DNA of 64,000 nucleotides from Novosphingobium resinovorum. Its GTDB lineage: Bacteria > Pseudomonadota > Alphaproteobacteria > Sphingomonadales > Sphingomonadaceae. Below, piece after piece: positions 34,954-45,699 of the stretch (position 1 is the first letter of the stretch; every line of letters begins with the position of its first letter). The stretch is from NCBI RefSeq assembly GCF_027922145.1, contig NZ_BSFC01000021.1, positions 372,001-436,000 on the forward strand, written 5' to 3'. The translations under genes were made by a program, and so were the position numbers. The notes beneath the pieces were generated by a model. The model was not told the origin of the DNA, did no database searches, and saw nothing but the letters and a program-made list of their open reading frames with translations.

Positions 34954-36579
34954 GTGGACCGCGTGATCGAACGGGCGGAGTTCAGCCGCCGCGCCGTGAC
35001 GCTAGGCATGGGCGCGGCCTTCGCGATGAGCGCGGCGCCGGTGCGCGCCACAGGGGCCTTGACCGGCTTCCACGACGTTCGCAACCACGGCGCGAAGGGC
35101 GACGGCGCCGCGATCGATTCCGATGCCTTCAACCGCGCCATCGCCGCCGCGAGCGATGCGGGCGGCGGCACCGTGGTCGTCCCTCCGGGCCATTACCTGT
35201 GCTTCTCGATCCGCCTGCGCAGCCATGTCACCCTGCTGCTGATGCCCGGCAGCGTGATCGAGGCCGCCGACCCGCGCCGCCACAAGGGCGCCTACGACTT
35301 GCCCGAGGGCGTCTACGAGGAACAGTATGTCGATTACGGCGTCGCCCATTTCCGCAATGCGCTGATCTCGGGCATCGACCTGACCGACGTGGCGATCATC
35401 GGGCGCGGGCTGATCCACGGCCTCGGCCTCGACCGCGAGGGCCCCGCCCCGCGCTGGCACGGGATCGAGGGGTGGAAGTCGCCGAAGGAACTCGGCCTCT
35501 CGCCCGATGCCGCCCGCCGCGCCATCCCGCGCGAGATGGCCTACGAAGGGCGCGGCAACAAGGCGGTGGCGCTCAAGCGTTGCCGGGGTGTCCTGCTGCG
35601 CGACTTCACGATCCTGCAGGGCGGCCACTTCGCCTGCTACGTGCTGGGATCGCGCAATGTCACCATCGACAACCTGACCGTCGACACCGACCGCGACGGC
35701 ATCGACATCGACTGCTGCCGCGACGTGCGCGTCACTAAATGCGTGGTGAACGCCCCCAAGGACGACGCCATCGTCCTCAAGAGCAGCTATGCCCTGAACG
35801 AGCCGGTGTTCTGCGAGGAGGTATCCGTGATCGGCTGCAAGACCAGCGGCTACGACCTGGGCGCGCTGGTGGACGGCAGCTATCGGCCCTCCACCTACCG
35901 TTCCGTGGACGACGTCGGCGTGCTCGGGCGGATCAAGCTGGGCACCGATTCCGCCACGGGCTTCCGCAATATCCTGATCGCCGACTGCACCTGCGAGAAC
36001 ACGCGCGGACTGCAACTGGGCGCGATCGACGGCGGCGTTCTGGAGGACGTGACCTTCCGCGACATCAACTTGCGCAATCCGGTGAACCACCCGATCTTCG
36101 TGCGCCTAGCCGCCCGCAACCGCGCGCCTCTGGGCAATGGCCCCTCGAAAGTGCGGCGCGTGCGGTTTTCCGGCATCAACGTCTCGGGCGCGCCTGGTCC
36201 TTACGCCTGCGGCGTGGTCGGCAATCCCGGCGCGCCGATAGAGGATGTGACTTTCGTGGATGTCCACGTCCGCTCGGCCGGCGGCGGCACGGGTGAGGAT
36301 GCAGGCCGGACCATTCCCGAGCGGCCCGCCTCCAGCCTGGAACCCAGCTTCATGGGCACGTTCCCCGCGCACGGCCTCTATGTGCGCCATGCCCGCAACG
36401 TGATGCTCAAGGACGTGACCTTCGCGGTGGACGCGCCCGACGCGCGGCCCGCCGTAGTGTTCGACGACGTGGCGGGCGCGCTGGTGGATGGCCTGCGCTC
36501 CCCGCACGAGTCCGCCCGCGCGGTGCGCAGCGCCGCCAGCAGTGACATCGCGATCGGCGATGTGGCGAAACTCTCCTGA
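34954..36579 (+). CDS. GH28-family glycosidase (polygalacturonase/rhamnogalacturonan hydrolase-like), Tat-exported
   Basis: A 541-residue right-handed beta-helix hydrolase. The N-terminus has a twin-arginine signal (FSRRAVTLGMGAAFAM, cleavage near VRA), pointing to export of a folded protein. The domain begins FHDVRNHGAKGDG, the pectinase opening. Catalytic Asp residues lie in DTDRDGIDIDCCRDV and APKDDAIVLKS, typical of GH28. The start is GTG 34954 with GGGAG six bases before; a TTG at 34939 is less likely. It is first of a GH28-GH2 pair (10-base gap) under operator site D. Action on pectin or rhamnogalacturonan is inferred. Confidence 0.88.
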   Translation: MDRVIERAEFSRRAVTLGMGAAFAMSAAPVRATGALTGFHDVRNHGAKGDGAAIDSDAFNRAIAAASDAGGGTVVVPPGHYLCFSIRLRSHVTLLLMPGSVIEAADPRRHKGAYDLPEGVYEEQYVDYGVAHFRNALISGIDLTDVAIIGRGLIHGLGLDREGPAPRWHGIEGWKSPKELGLSPDAARRAIPREMAYEGRGNKAVALKRCRGVLLRDFTILQGGHFACYVLGSRNVTIDNLTVDTDRDGIDIDCCRDVRVTKCVVNAPKDDAIVLKSSYALNEPVFCEEVSVIGCKTSGYDLGALVDGSYRPSTYRSVDDVGVLGRIKLGTDSATGFRNILIADCTCENTRGLQLGAIDGGVLEDVTFRDINLRNPVNHPIFVRLAARNRAPLGNGPSKVRRVRFSGINVSGAPGPYACGVVGNPGAPIEDVTFVDVHVRSAGGGTGEDAGRTIPERPASSLEPSFMGTFPAHGLYVRHARNVMLKDVTFAVDAPDARPAVVFDDVAGALVDGLRSPHESARAVRSAASSDIAIGDVAKLS

Positions 36580-36589
36580 AGGACTGACG

Positions 36590-38644
36590 ATGCTTCTGCG
36601 CCCTCTTCTCACCGCCCTGCTCGCTTCCGCGCCATTGCCGGTCCTCGCCGCCAGCGAGCGCCCGTTGGCCGAGGGCTGGCACTTCCTCAAGACCGACGCC
36701 GCCGGGGCCGAGGCGCCCGCCTTCGACGACCGCGCATGGCAGACCGTCTCCGTCCCCCACACCTACAACGCGGGCGATTCCGGCATCGGCGGCGCCAAGG
36801 CGCGCGGCGAGCCCGAGGGCGTCTACTATCGCGGCCCCGCCTGGTATCGCCTGAACTTCGAGGCCCGGCCCGCGCCCGGCAAGCGCACGCTGCTGGAGTT
36901 CGCGGGCGTTTCGCTCAAGGCCGAAGTCTGGCTCAACGGCAAGCGACTGGGCGCGCACAAGGGCGGCTACGGCGCCTTCCGCCTCGACGCGACCGGGGCC
37001 CTGCGCGACGGCGCCAACGTGCTGGCAGTGCGCGTGGACAACGCGCGAGACACCACGATCGCGCCGCTGAACGGCGACTTCAACGTCTTCGGCGGCCTCG
37101 CCCGCCCGGTCACGCTGATCGAGAGCGACGCGCTGGCCTTCGACCGGCTCGACCATGCAGGGCCGGGCCTTGCCGTGCGCACCACCGCGCTGAAGGGCCG
37201 CGAGGCGACCGTCGGCCTCACCGTCCTGCTGCGCAACGACCGCACCGCTCCCGCGCGCTTCACCCTGAACAGCCGTGTGCTCGACGCGGGCGGCAAAGTG
37301 GTGGCGAAAGCATCGCGCGCGGTGGCGCTCGGCGCAGGCTCGCGGCAGAACCTCGACCAGTCGCTGGCCCTGCACAATGCGCGGCTGTGGCAGGGCATCA
37401 AGGCTCCCTACCTCTACCGCGTCGTCACCGAAATCACCGAGGGCGGCAATGTCATCGACAGCCAGAGCGCGCCGCTGGGCGTTCGCACGGTCGCGGTGAA
37501 GCCGGACGGCACGTTCCTGCTCAACGGCGCGCCTTATCCCTTGCGCGGGGTGAACCTGCAACTGCCCACCCGCTTCGGGCGCGGCCCGGTGATGACTTCG
37601 GCACAGATCGACGAGGATCTGAACCTCTTCGCCGAGATGGGCGCGACAGGCCTGCGGCTCGCGCATATGCAGCATCCGCAGCGGGTATACGAACGTGCCG
37701 ACGAACTGGGCCTGCTGGTGCTGACCGAAGTGCCGCTGATCGACGACCACGATCCTTCCGACGCCTTCCGCGAAAACCTCGTCCAGCAGATGCGCGAGCT
37801 GATCGCGCAGACCGGCAACCACCCTTCTGTAGCGCTGTGGGGCATCGGCAACGAAATCCGCAAGTCGGACGCGGCCTCCAACCGCATCCTCGCCGAACTG
37901 CAGGCAACCGCCAAGACGCTCGATCCCACCCGGCCGACGACATACGCGCACTGCTGCCTCGCCGACGACGATCCCATCGCGCAGCACAGCGACACGGTGT
38001 CCTACAACCGCTATTTCGGGTGGTACTGGACGCAGGCGGAAGACATCGGGCCATGGGCCGACGAACTCCACGCCAAACTGCCCGGCCGTCCCATCGGCGT
38101 CAGCGAATACGGCGCCGGGGCAAGCGTGCTGCAGCAGGAAGACCCGGTGCTCAAGCGCCCGGAATCGAACGGCTACTGGCACCCCGAGCAGTGGCAGACC
38201 GACTTCCACGTCAAGCACTGGCGCGAAATGAAGAAGCGGCCGTTCCTGTGGTCCACTTTCGTGTGGGTGGGGATCGACTTCCCCTCGTTCAAGCGCAACG
38301 AGGGCGACCGCCCCGCGATCAACGACAAGGGCCTCGTCACCGAGGACCGCAAGGTGCGCAAGGACGCCTGGTACTGGTATCAGGCGAACTGGTCGGACAC
38401 GCCGATGCTGCACATCGCCAGCCGCCGCGACCTGCACAAGCGGACGCAGCGGGTGACGGCGCAGGCCTTCACCAACCAGAGCGAGGTGGAGATGCGCCTC
38501 AACGGCGGCGCCTGGACGAAAGTGCCGGTGACGGACCACATCGCGGCGTGGCCGCTGGACCTCGCGCCGGGTGCGAACCGGGTGGAGGCGCGGTCGGGGG
38601 CGCTGGCGGATACGGTGGAGTGGCGCTGGGATACGCGGCCTTAG
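36590..38644 (+). CDS. GH2-family glycosidase (beta-galactosidase-like)
   Basis: A 684-residue secreted GH2 enzyme with signal peptide (LLTALLASAPLPVLAAS). In order: sugar-binding jelly roll (about 25-175: RPLAEGWHFLKTDAA, VWLNGKRLGAHKGGYGAF), immunoglobulin-like domain, TIM barrel from about 305 (FLLNGAPYPLRGVNLQ). The acid/base Glu is in ALWGIGNEIRKSD and the nucleophile Glu in IGVSEYGAGAS. Galactan or arabinogalactan side chains of pectin are plausible substrates. Same operon as GH28; convergent with GH78. Confidence 0.9.
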   Translation: MLLRPLLTALLASAPLPVLAASERPLAEGWHFLKTDAAGAEAPAFDDRAWQTVSVPHTYNAGDSGIGGAKARGEPEGVYYRGPAWYRLNFEARPAPGKRTLLEFAGVSLKAEVWLNGKRLGAHKGGYGAFRLDATGALRDGANVLAVRVDNARDTTIAPLNGDFNVFGGLARPVTLIESDALAFDRLDHAGPGLAVRTTALKGREATVGLTVLLRNDRTAPARFTLNSRVLDAGGKVVAKASRAVALGAGSRQNLDQSLALHNARLWQGIKAPYLYRVVTEITEGGNVIDSQSAPLGVRTVAVKPDGTFLLNGAPYPLRGVNLQLPTRFGRGPVMTSAQIDEDLNLFAEMGATGLRLAHMQHPQRVYERADELGLLVLTEVPLIDDHDPSDAFRENLVQQMRELIAQTGNHPSVALWGIGNEIRKSDAASNRILAELQATAKTLDPTRPTTYAHCCLADDDPIAQHSDTVSYNRYFGWYWTQAEDIGPWADELHAKLPGRPIGVSEYGAGASVLQQEDPVLKRPESNGYWHPEQWQTDFHVKHWREMKKRPFLWSTFVWVGIDFPSFKRNEGDRPAINDKGLVTEDRKVRKDAWYWYQANWSDTPMLHIASRRDLHKRTQRVTAQAFTNQSEVEMRLNGGAWTKVPVTDHIAAWPLDLAPGANRVEARSGALADTVEWRWDTRP

Positions 38645-38657
38645 GACGCCCCCGCCC

Positions 38658-38738
38658 TTCGTCATTGCGAGCGCAGCGAAGCAATCCAGGGCGGTTTACG
38701 CACGCCCTGGATTGCTTCGCTGCGCTCGCAATGACGAA
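38658..38738. repeat. 75-bp-class hairpin repeat, copy 2
   Basis: Perfect 35-bp arms (38658-38692 and 38704-38738) around an 11-base loop; subtype 'CAG'. It lies 14 bp after the GH2 stop in the gap between the convergent GH2 and GH78 genes. Strong enough to end transcription from both sides. Confidence 0.92.
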
Positions 38739-38759
38739 GAGGGTTTGAGTCCAACTTGG

Positions 38760-38778
38760 TCCCGGATCAGGTCCGGGA
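38760..38778. repeat. short REP-like palindrome TCCCGGA-N5-TCCGGGA (copy 2)
   Basis: Same arms and CGACG tail as the copy at 25225-25243, with a different 5-base loop (TCAGG instead of CTTGA). It is 7 bp before the end of the GH78 gene, again between convergent genes. Confidence 0.55.
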
Positions 38779-38785
38779 CGACGAA

Positions 38786-41700
38786 TCACGCCGCCGTGAA
38801 GCGATACTCCCCCGAACCCACTTCCACGACCACGCGGTCCCCCCGCTGCACCCCGGAAACCGGCCGCCCGCCCTCGCGAACGGCATCCACCGAGCGTGCG
38901 GGCAAACATACCTCGGCGCGCGAATTCGCAGGCACCACGATCCGCGCCTCGAACCGCGCGTCGGATCGCTCCGGCGCATAAGTCCAGTCCGTCACGATGC
39001 GCCCCAGCACGCTGTCGTAGCTCGCTCCGCCGCGCGGCAGGCGCGGGTCCAGCACCGGGTCGAAGCGCCACTTGAGGAAGCCCGCATCCAGCGGGTCAAT
39101 CCCGGCGATACGGCGGAACACGAAGCCCGTCACCGCCCCCAGCGCATAATGGTTGTACGAATTCATCGACGCGTCCGCCATGTCGGCGTTCCAGCGCTCC
39201 CAGATCGTCGTCGCGCCCTTGGCGATCATATAGCCCCACGAGGGGAACGCGGTGCGTAGCAGCAGGTCGTAGACCAGCGCATGCTCGCCCTGATCGGCCA
39301 GCGCGTCGAGGCTGAAGGGGGTGCCGAGGAAGCCCGTGGACAGCAGCGTGCCGCGCCGCCGGATGTCGGCCACCAGTCTGGCCGTCGCCGCCACGCGCAA
39401 GGCTTCCGGCACCAGCCCGAAACGCAGCGCAAGGATGTAGCCGCACTGCGAACCGTTGCCCACGCTGCCGTCCGGCCTGACGAATGCTGCACCGAATGCT
39501 GCAGCAATATCCTTCGACAACTGCACGTAGCGCTCAGCCTCCGGCTGGCGCTTCGAGCCTTTGGCCATGTCCGCCATGGCGTCCGCCGAGCGCTTCCACA
39601 TGGCGGTGGCGATCAGATCCTTGGGTGTCGTCTCGTCGCCCGGTTCCTTCGCGTCGAGCGCCACCCAGTCGCCGTAGTCGTAGCCGCGCAAGGTCCGCCA
39701 GACCTTGTCGGGATTGTTCTGCGCGATGAACGTCATGTAGCGCGTCATCGCCGACCAGTTGCGATCGACGATCGCGGTGTCGCCATAGCGCTGCCACACC
39801 GTCCACGGCAGGATCACCCCCGCATCCGCCCAGCCCGGCGAGGCGCCGAGCAACTGGTCCTGCCAGCCCGAGGGCGCATAGTCCGGGAATTCCCCGCGCG
39901 GCCCCTGCGCATCGCGCATGTCGCCCATGAAGCGGCGGGTGAAGGGGCCTACGTCCATGGTGAAGGCCGCCGCGTCCCAGAACACGTTAGCGTCGCCGGT
40001 CCAGCCCAGCCGCTCGTCGCGCTGGGGGCAGTCGGTGGGGACACCGAAGAAGTTGGAGCGCTGGCTCCAGCGGCTGTTCTGCCACAGGCCCTGGATGATC
40101 CGGTTCCCGATCAGCGGGCGGCCGGTTTCAGGCAAGGCGCTGGAGACGACGATCCCGGCGATCTCCTCCTCCGTCGGCGCGCGGCCGAGGCCGCTGACCT
40201 CGACATAGCGGAAGCCGAAGTAGGTGAAATGCGGCTGATAAGTCTCGCCCGCCGGATCGCCGCGCAGGGTGTAGAGGCAGGAACAGCGCGCCGATCGCAA
40301 GTTGGCCTGATCGACCGCGCCATCGGCCCCGAGGATCTCCGCGAACTTGAGCGAGATCTGCTGCCCCGCCCGGCCACTGGTCTTCAGTTCCACCCAGCCC
40401 GCGAAGTTCTGCCCGAAATCGACGACGTGCCGGTCCCCGCCCGGGCTGGTGATCGACTTCGCCGCCATCCGCTCGATCGGCCTGAGCGGCGGTCCGACAT
40501 GGGAGACGAGCGCACAGGGCGGTGTCCTGCCGATGCGCGCGGGCACCCAGCCCGCACCCCGGAAACCTGTCTTCGACCAGCCCGGCTGTTCGAGCCGCGC
40601 ATCGTAGTCCTCGCCGTAGTAGATCTCGGCCTGCGTCACCGGGCTTTCGGGGCGCAGTTGCCAATCCTTGTCCGTCGCCACGATGGAGCGGGTGCCGTCG
40701 GTGTGCTCCACCTCCATCTGCGCGAAGAGGCGGAGCGGCGGGTCGCCGAAGGCATAGCGACCGGCGGGGGCGTGATAGCTGCCATACCACCCCTCGCCCA
40801 GCATCGCGCCGATGGCGTTGGCGCCCGGGAGCAGCAGCGCGGTGACATCATAAGTGCGGTAGAGCGCGGTGAACCGGAAGTCGCTGCTTTCGGGTGCGAG
40901 GCACACGTCGCTGATCCGCTGCCCGTTGATCTCGGCCACGTAGGCACCCAGCGCGGTCATGCGCAGGCGCGCCTGCCGCACCGGCTTACCCAGCCTGAAC
41001 TCGCGGCGCAGCATGTACGCGCCGCTGCGCGGAAAACCCTGCGGCTGCTGGGCCGAGCGGGCGGCCTTGTCCCAGCGGCTGTCGTCGAAGCCGACCGTCG
41101 ACCAGCCCTCGCCCGCATGAAGCGCGGTGCGCATGCCTTCGCTGGTGATGCGGCGCGCGGGGCTGCGGATCATGGCGGTGGCGGCGATCTCGTGGATCTT
41201 CGGGCCGTTGAAGCCGCGCGGGTTCTCCACCCGGAAGCCGAGGACGTGGCGGCCTGCCGCAAGCTGGCGCGTGGTCGCCTCCACCGGGTCGATGCCGAAG
41301 CGCTTGAAGCCCAGCGGCACTTGCACCTGCTCCCCGTCGAGCCAGAGCGTGGACTTGAAGTTGGCCCCGGTGAACAGCGTCACCTCCCCCGCCTTGCCGA
41401 GGTCGAAGACCATGCGGAAGAAGCGCGGGCTGTCGTCCGCAGTGCGGTCCCCGCGCATCCAGACGAGCCCCGCGGCGCGGTCGGCGCGTTCGAGGTCTGT
41501 CTGCGCCTCGATCCACTGCGCCTGCCAGTCCGCCTTGTCGAGAAGACCCATCTCGAAGCTGGCGACCGGGCTGGCGGCGCGCTTGCCCGCGTCGTCGCGC
41601 ACCAGCACGCGCCAGTAGACCTTCTGGCGCGACTTCAGCGACGCGCCGAGCCAGCCCATGTCCATGCTGCGCCGGGTGAGCACTTCGCCCGCGTGCCACA

Positions 41701-41974
41701 AGTCCGGCGTGCCCGCTTCCAGCAGCGCGCGGGTGGAGGCGGCCTGCACTTCGCAGCGGACTTGCTCCACCCCGCGCCGTTCGCTTTCCAGCCGCCACGA
41801 CAAGCGCACGTCCTGCATGTCGAGGCCGATGGGATCGACCAGCCCCTCGGCGCGCAGATCGACGATGCGCAAGGCCGCCGCATCCTGCGCCAGCGCACCA
41901 TGCAGCGGCACGCCTACGGTTGCCCCCAGCGCACCCGCGCCCTTGAGCAGCGCGCGGCGGTCCAACGCCGTCAC
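38786..41974 (-). CDS. GH78-family alpha-L-rhamnosidase
   Basis: A 1062-residue exported rhamnosidase. Twin-arginine-type N-terminus (LDRRALLKGAGALGATVGVP). Fibronectin-like and carbohydrate-binding domains come first (RLSWRLESERRGVEQVR; LYRTYDVTALLLPGANAIGA), then an (alpha/alpha)6 barrel with the GH78 hallmark TDCPQRDERLGWTGDANVFW containing catalytic acid residues. A C-terminal beta domain ends it. The start is GTG 41974, overlapping the upstream stop (GTGA) with GGGAG seven bases before. It would release L-rhamnose from rhamnogalacturonan or rhamnosides, feeding the RhaT/RhaI pathway. Confidence 0.93.
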   Translation of the reverse strand: MTALDRRALLKGAGALGATVGVPLHGALAQDAAALRIVDLRAEGLVDPIGLDMQDVRLSWRLESERRGVEQVRCEVQAASTRALLEAGTPDLWHAGEVLTRRSMDMGWLGASLKSRQKVYWRVLVRDDAGKRAASPVASFEMGLLDKADWQAQWIEAQTDLERADRAAGLVWMRGDRTADDSPRFFRMVFDLGKAGEVTLFTGANFKSTLWLDGEQVQVPLGFKRFGIDPVEATTRQLAAGRHVLGFRVENPRGFNGPKIHEIAATAMIRSPARRITSEGMRTALHAGEGWSTVGFDDSRWDKAARSAQQPQGFPRSGAYMLRREFRLGKPVRQARLRMTALGAYVAEINGQRISDVCLAPESSDFRFTALYRTYDVTALLLPGANAIGAMLGEGWYGSYHAPAGRYAFGDPPLRLFAQMEVEHTDGTRSIVATDKDWQLRPESPVTQAEIYYGEDYDARLEQPGWSKTGFRGAGWVPARIGRTPPCALVSHVGPPLRPIERMAAKSITSPGGDRHVVDFGQNFAGWVELKTSGRAGQQISLKFAEILGADGAVDQANLRSARCSCLYTLRGDPAGETYQPHFTYFGFRYVEVSGLGRAPTEEEIAGIVVSSALPETGRPLIGNRIIQGLWQNSRWSQRSNFFGVPTDCPQRDERLGWTGDANVFWDAAAFTMDVGPFTRRFMGDMRDAQGPRGEFPDYAPSGWQDQLLGASPGWADAGVILPWTVWQRYGDTAIVDRNWSAMTRYMTFIAQNNPDKVWRTLRGYDYGDWVALDAKEPGDETTPKDLIATAMWKRSADAMADMAKGSKRQPEAERYVQLSKDIAAAFGAAFVRPDGSVGNGSQCGYILALRFGLVPEALRVAATARLVADIRRRGTLLSTGFLGTPFSLDALADQGEHALVYDLLLRTAFPSWGYMIAKGATTIWERWNADMADASMNSYNHYALGAVTGFVFRRIAGIDPLDAGFLKWRFDPVLDPRLPRGGASYDSVLGRIVTDWTYAPERSDARFEARIVVPANSRAEVCLPARSVDAVREGGRPVSGVQRGDRVVVEVGSGEYRFTAA

Positions 41975-43980
41975 TTGCGTACTCCCGCGCTGTCGATCAC
42001 CGCCTGCGCCGCTGCGGGCCAGTTGCGATCGGGGACCAGCGTGTTGTCCTTCGCGGTGTTGCCGATCTCTTCCAGCCAGCGGCCGCCGGTGGTGTTGACG
42101 GTGTGCCAGTTGCCGCTCGCCACGTTGTCGGTGGAGATGCGCCGCTTGTACATCGCGCCCGCCGTGTTGATGTTCAGCCACTTGCCCCCGGTCTCGACGA
42201 CGTTGCCGGTGACGCGGAAGTGCTTCGATCCCTCGTCCAGATAGATCGCGATCTTGTTGCCGATGTCGAAGATATGGTTGCCCCGGATCACCGCGCCGGG
42301 ATTGGCGGAGAGGTTGTAGATAGCCCCGCCGTCCATGAACCAGGTCTTCACGCCGTGGATGCGGTTGCCCTCGATCACGGTGTCGCGCAGCGTGGTGGGC
42401 GTGGTGAACCTGGTGTTGTGGACGTAGCCCTTGGCGTTCTCATCGTAGTTCGGGTTGCCGCCCGCATCGTTGTAGCCCCAGCCCCAGCCCACCGCGATGC
42501 CGTCGTAAGGCGCGTCGGTGATGTCGTTGTGGGCGATGCGCGCACCGGAGATGTAGGTCGTCAGGATCGCGGCATTGTCGCGGTAGTCCTGCGAAACGGT
42601 GGCGACGGTATTGTCCTCGATCGCGAGGTCGCGGTTCACGAGGTTCGCGTTCTCCGGATGGTGCGCCTCGATCCGCACGCCGCCCGCCATGATCGCGCTG
42701 CCCGAAAGCACGGCGAAGCGGTTGTGCGTCACCCGCACCCCCTGTGTCGCCAGCCCCACGCCCGAAAGGTTGGCGTTGGCGTCGTTGCCGATGCCCAGCG
42801 CCACCTGCCCCAACTGCGAGAAGGTATTGCCCGCGAAAGTCACGTCGCGCGCGGCGGCCACTTGCACGGCGGCGGGCATCTGGTGCCACTTCTGGCGCAT
42901 CGATTCGAACTCGGTGCAGCCCCAGCCGCAGGTCTTCCAGGCGTCCGCCGGACGGATCGGCGAGGTCTCGTAGAGGAACGCGCCGCTCTGCTGGTTGGCG
43001 TAGCCGGTCGGGCGCGAAGGGCCGAGCCAGCTGGTGTGCGAGAAGCGCAGCCCCTCGAACCGCAGGTGCTCCACCGGGGCCTCGGGCGTGCCGGCAATGG
43101 AGACGAGCGCCTCCAGCCGGGGCACCACGACCTCACGGCCTGCGATGTCCTCGTCCAGCCCGACCCGCAGGTAGAGCTTGCCCGCCTGCGGGTCGATCGC
43201 CCACTGGTAGGGGCGCGAATGCCAGTCGTTCGCCTTGCCGATGAACTCCGGCGCGCCGACGAGGAACAGGCGGCTGTCGTCGGGGAAGATCGGCTTCGAT
43301 ATCGTGTCGTAGCCCCAGGTGTTGTTGTCCCAGGCGGGCTGCTGCATCGTGACCTTGCTTCCCGCAATACCCTTCACCGGAGAGACACGGTCAGTGAAGA
43401 AGCCGGTCGCCTCCAGTTCCACCCGGTCGGGCCGCGCCAGTGTGGAGAGCCAGTCCAGCTTCGGGTTCACCACCGTGAAGCCGGTCGCATCGAAGGTCAC
43501 GTCGGCGGCGCGCAGTTCCACCCAGGGCCGTTCGCCCAAGGTGCCGTCGATCCAGAGCTGGCGGCTGTCGAGGCCCTTGGGCACGTCCGCCACGAACACG
43601 CGCCGCTCCGCGTCGTAGGGCTTAAAGCCCGTCACCGTCATTCCGCCCGAGATCACCGGATGTGCGCCTGCCGCTGCCTTCCACGTCACGCTGTGGCCAC
43701 CCTGCCCGCCATCGGCGCGGCGGAACGCCAGCGGCGCGTCGAGCCGGTACGCGCCGTCGCCCAGCAGGACCGTCACGTCGGCACCGGCATTGCTGCGTCT
43801 CACCAGCGCCTGCGCACGGGTAAGCGAGCGCACGGGCCGCGCCTGGGTGCCGGGGTTGCGATCGTCACCCGCGGGGGAGACGTGGACCTCGACGGCCCGC
43901 TCCTGCGCCATCGCCGGCAGGGCGCTGACGCTCGCGGCCAGAACGGCCAGATGGCGCGCGATGCGGCGGGCCTTGTTCAT
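41971..43980 (-). CDS. secreted right-handed beta-helix protein, probable glycan-active enzyme
   Basis: A 669-residue protein with signal peptide (HLAVLAASVSALPAMAQ), an opening EVHVSPAGDDRNPGTQARPV typical of parallel beta-helix glycan lyases/hydrolases, and repeated coil motifs of the type N-x-I/V (VIEGNRIHGV, VIRGNHIFDIGN, FRVTGNVVETGG). Catalytic residues cannot be assigned with certainty. Related proteins include GH110-type galactosidases and pectin-active enzymes, but no family can be fixed here. Co-transcribed with GH78 (overlap) and downstream of the SDR gene. Confidence 0.8.
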   Translation of the reverse strand: MNKARRIARHLAVLAASVSALPAMAQERAVEVHVSPAGDDRNPGTQARPVRSLTRAQALVRRSNAGADVTVLLGDGAYRLDAPLAFRRADGGQGGHSVTWKAAAGAHPVISGGMTVTGFKPYDAERRVFVADVPKGLDSRQLWIDGTLGERPWVELRAADVTFDATGFTVVNPKLDWLSTLARPDRVELEATGFFTDRVSPVKGIAGSKVTMQQPAWDNNTWGYDTISKPIFPDDSRLFLVGAPEFIGKANDWHSRPYQWAIDPQAGKLYLRVGLDEDIAGREVVVPRLEALVSIAGTPEAPVEHLRFEGLRFSHTSWLGPSRPTGYANQQSGAFLYETSPIRPADAWKTCGWGCTEFESMRQKWHQMPAAVQVAAARDVTFAGNTFSQLGQVALGIGNDANANLSGVGLATQGVRVTHNRFAVLSGSAIMAGGVRIEAHHPENANLVNRDLAIEDNTVATVSQDYRDNAAILTTYISGARIAHNDITDAPYDGIAVGWGWGYNDAGGNPNYDENAKGYVHNTRFTTPTTLRDTVIEGNRIHGVKTWFMDGGAIYNLSANPGAVIRGNHIFDIGNKIAIYLDEGSKHFRVTGNVVETGGKWLNINTAGAMYKRRISTDNVASGNWHTVNTTGGRWLEEIGNTAKDNTLVPDRNWPAAAQAVIDSAGVRK

Positions 43981-43992
43981 ATCACTCTCCCT

Positions 43993-44780
<788 letters not shown>

Positions 44781-44803
44781 TTAAGCGCATGGTGCGCGCG
44801 GTG

Positions 44804-45652
44804 TCAATCGGCGGAGACGAACTCCTGCCGCTGGCTGCCGAGTTTCTCGATGCCGAGCGTCACCAGGTCGCCGCTTTTCAGATACCAGGGCTCCGGCTTC
44901 TGGCCGAGGCCGACGCCCGGCGGCGTGCCGGTGGTGATGACGTCGCCCGGCAGCAGACGCATGAACCGGCTGAGGTAAGAGACGATCTGCGCAACGGTGA
45001 AGATCATCGTCGCGGAACTACCGTCCTGCACCCGCTTGCCGTTGACCTCCAGCCACATCGCCAGCACCTGCGGATCGCCCACTTCGTCGGCCGTCACCAG
45101 CCAGGGGCCGATCGGGCCGAAGCCGGGGAAGCCCTTGCCCTTGTCCCAGGTGGCGCCGCGTTCCTGCTGCCACTCGCGCTCCGACACGTCGTTGATGACG
45201 CAGTAGCCCGCGACGTGATCGAGCGCGGCGGCTTCATCCACCTGATAGGCCTCGGTGCCGATGACGACGCCCAGTTCCACTTCCCAGTCGGTCTTGCGCG
45301 AGCCGGGCGGGACGGGGACGGGATCGTTCGGACCCTGGATGCAACTGACCCACTTGTTGAAGACCACCGGCTCCTCGGGGATCGGCAGGTTCGATTCGGC
45401 GGCGTGGTCGGCATAGTTGAGGCCGATCGCCACGAACTGCCGCGTGCCCCCGACGCAGGGGCCATAGCGCACCGCCCCGTCGATCAGCGGCAGCGAGGCC
45501 GGATCGATCGCGGCAAGGCGCGCCAGCCCCTCGGCACCGATCGCATCGGGTCCGATGTCGGCGACATGGCCGGAAAGGTCGCGGATGCCGCCCTCGGCAT
45601 CGATCATCGCGGGGCGCTCTTGGCCGGCTTCCCCAACGCGGCACAGTTTCAT
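44804..45652 (-). CDS. FAH-family hydrolase, probable 2,4-diketo-3-deoxy-L-fuconate hydrolase
   Basis: A 282-residue fumarylacetoacetate-hydrolase-family protein. Features are FVAIGLNYADHAAESNLPIP, VVFNKWVSCIQGPNDPV, metal-binding Glu residues in DWEVELGVVIG, DKGKGFPGFGPIGPWLV and GDVITTGTPPGVGLGQKP. In the Xanthomonas fucose pathway a protein of this type splits 2,4-diketo-3-deoxy-L-fuconate into pyruvate and L-lactate. ATG 45652 is chosen for GGAAG six bases before it. First gene of the leftward set FAH-SDR-beta-helix-GH78, divergent from the lactonase gene. Confidence 0.83.
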   Translation of the reverse strand: MKLCRVGEAGQERPAMIDAEGGIRDLSGHVADIGPDAIGAEGLARLAAIDPASLPLIDGAVRYGPCVGGTRQFVAIGLNYADHAAESNLPIPEEPVVFNKWVSCIQGPNDPVPVPPGSRKTDWEVELGVVIGTEAYQVDEAAALDHVAGYCVINDVSEREWQQERGATWDKGKGFPGFGPIGPWLVTADEVGDPQVLAMWLEVNGKRVQDGSSATMIFTVAQIVSYLSRFMRLLPGDVITTGTPPGVGLGQKPEPWYLKSGDLVTLGIEKLGSQRQEFVSAD

Positions 45653-45699
45653 TCGGAACTTCCTTTCTGCATCATCCCAACGCGGCATGGACAGCCGCA

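Noticed and set aside
39281..42244. A 987-codon open frame on the plus strand antisense to the rhamnosidase and beta-helix genes
   Set aside because: It lies entirely opposite genes with clear family motifs. Its translation is rich in Arg, Ala and His with no recognisable domain, as expected for the shadow frame of high-GC coding DNA.
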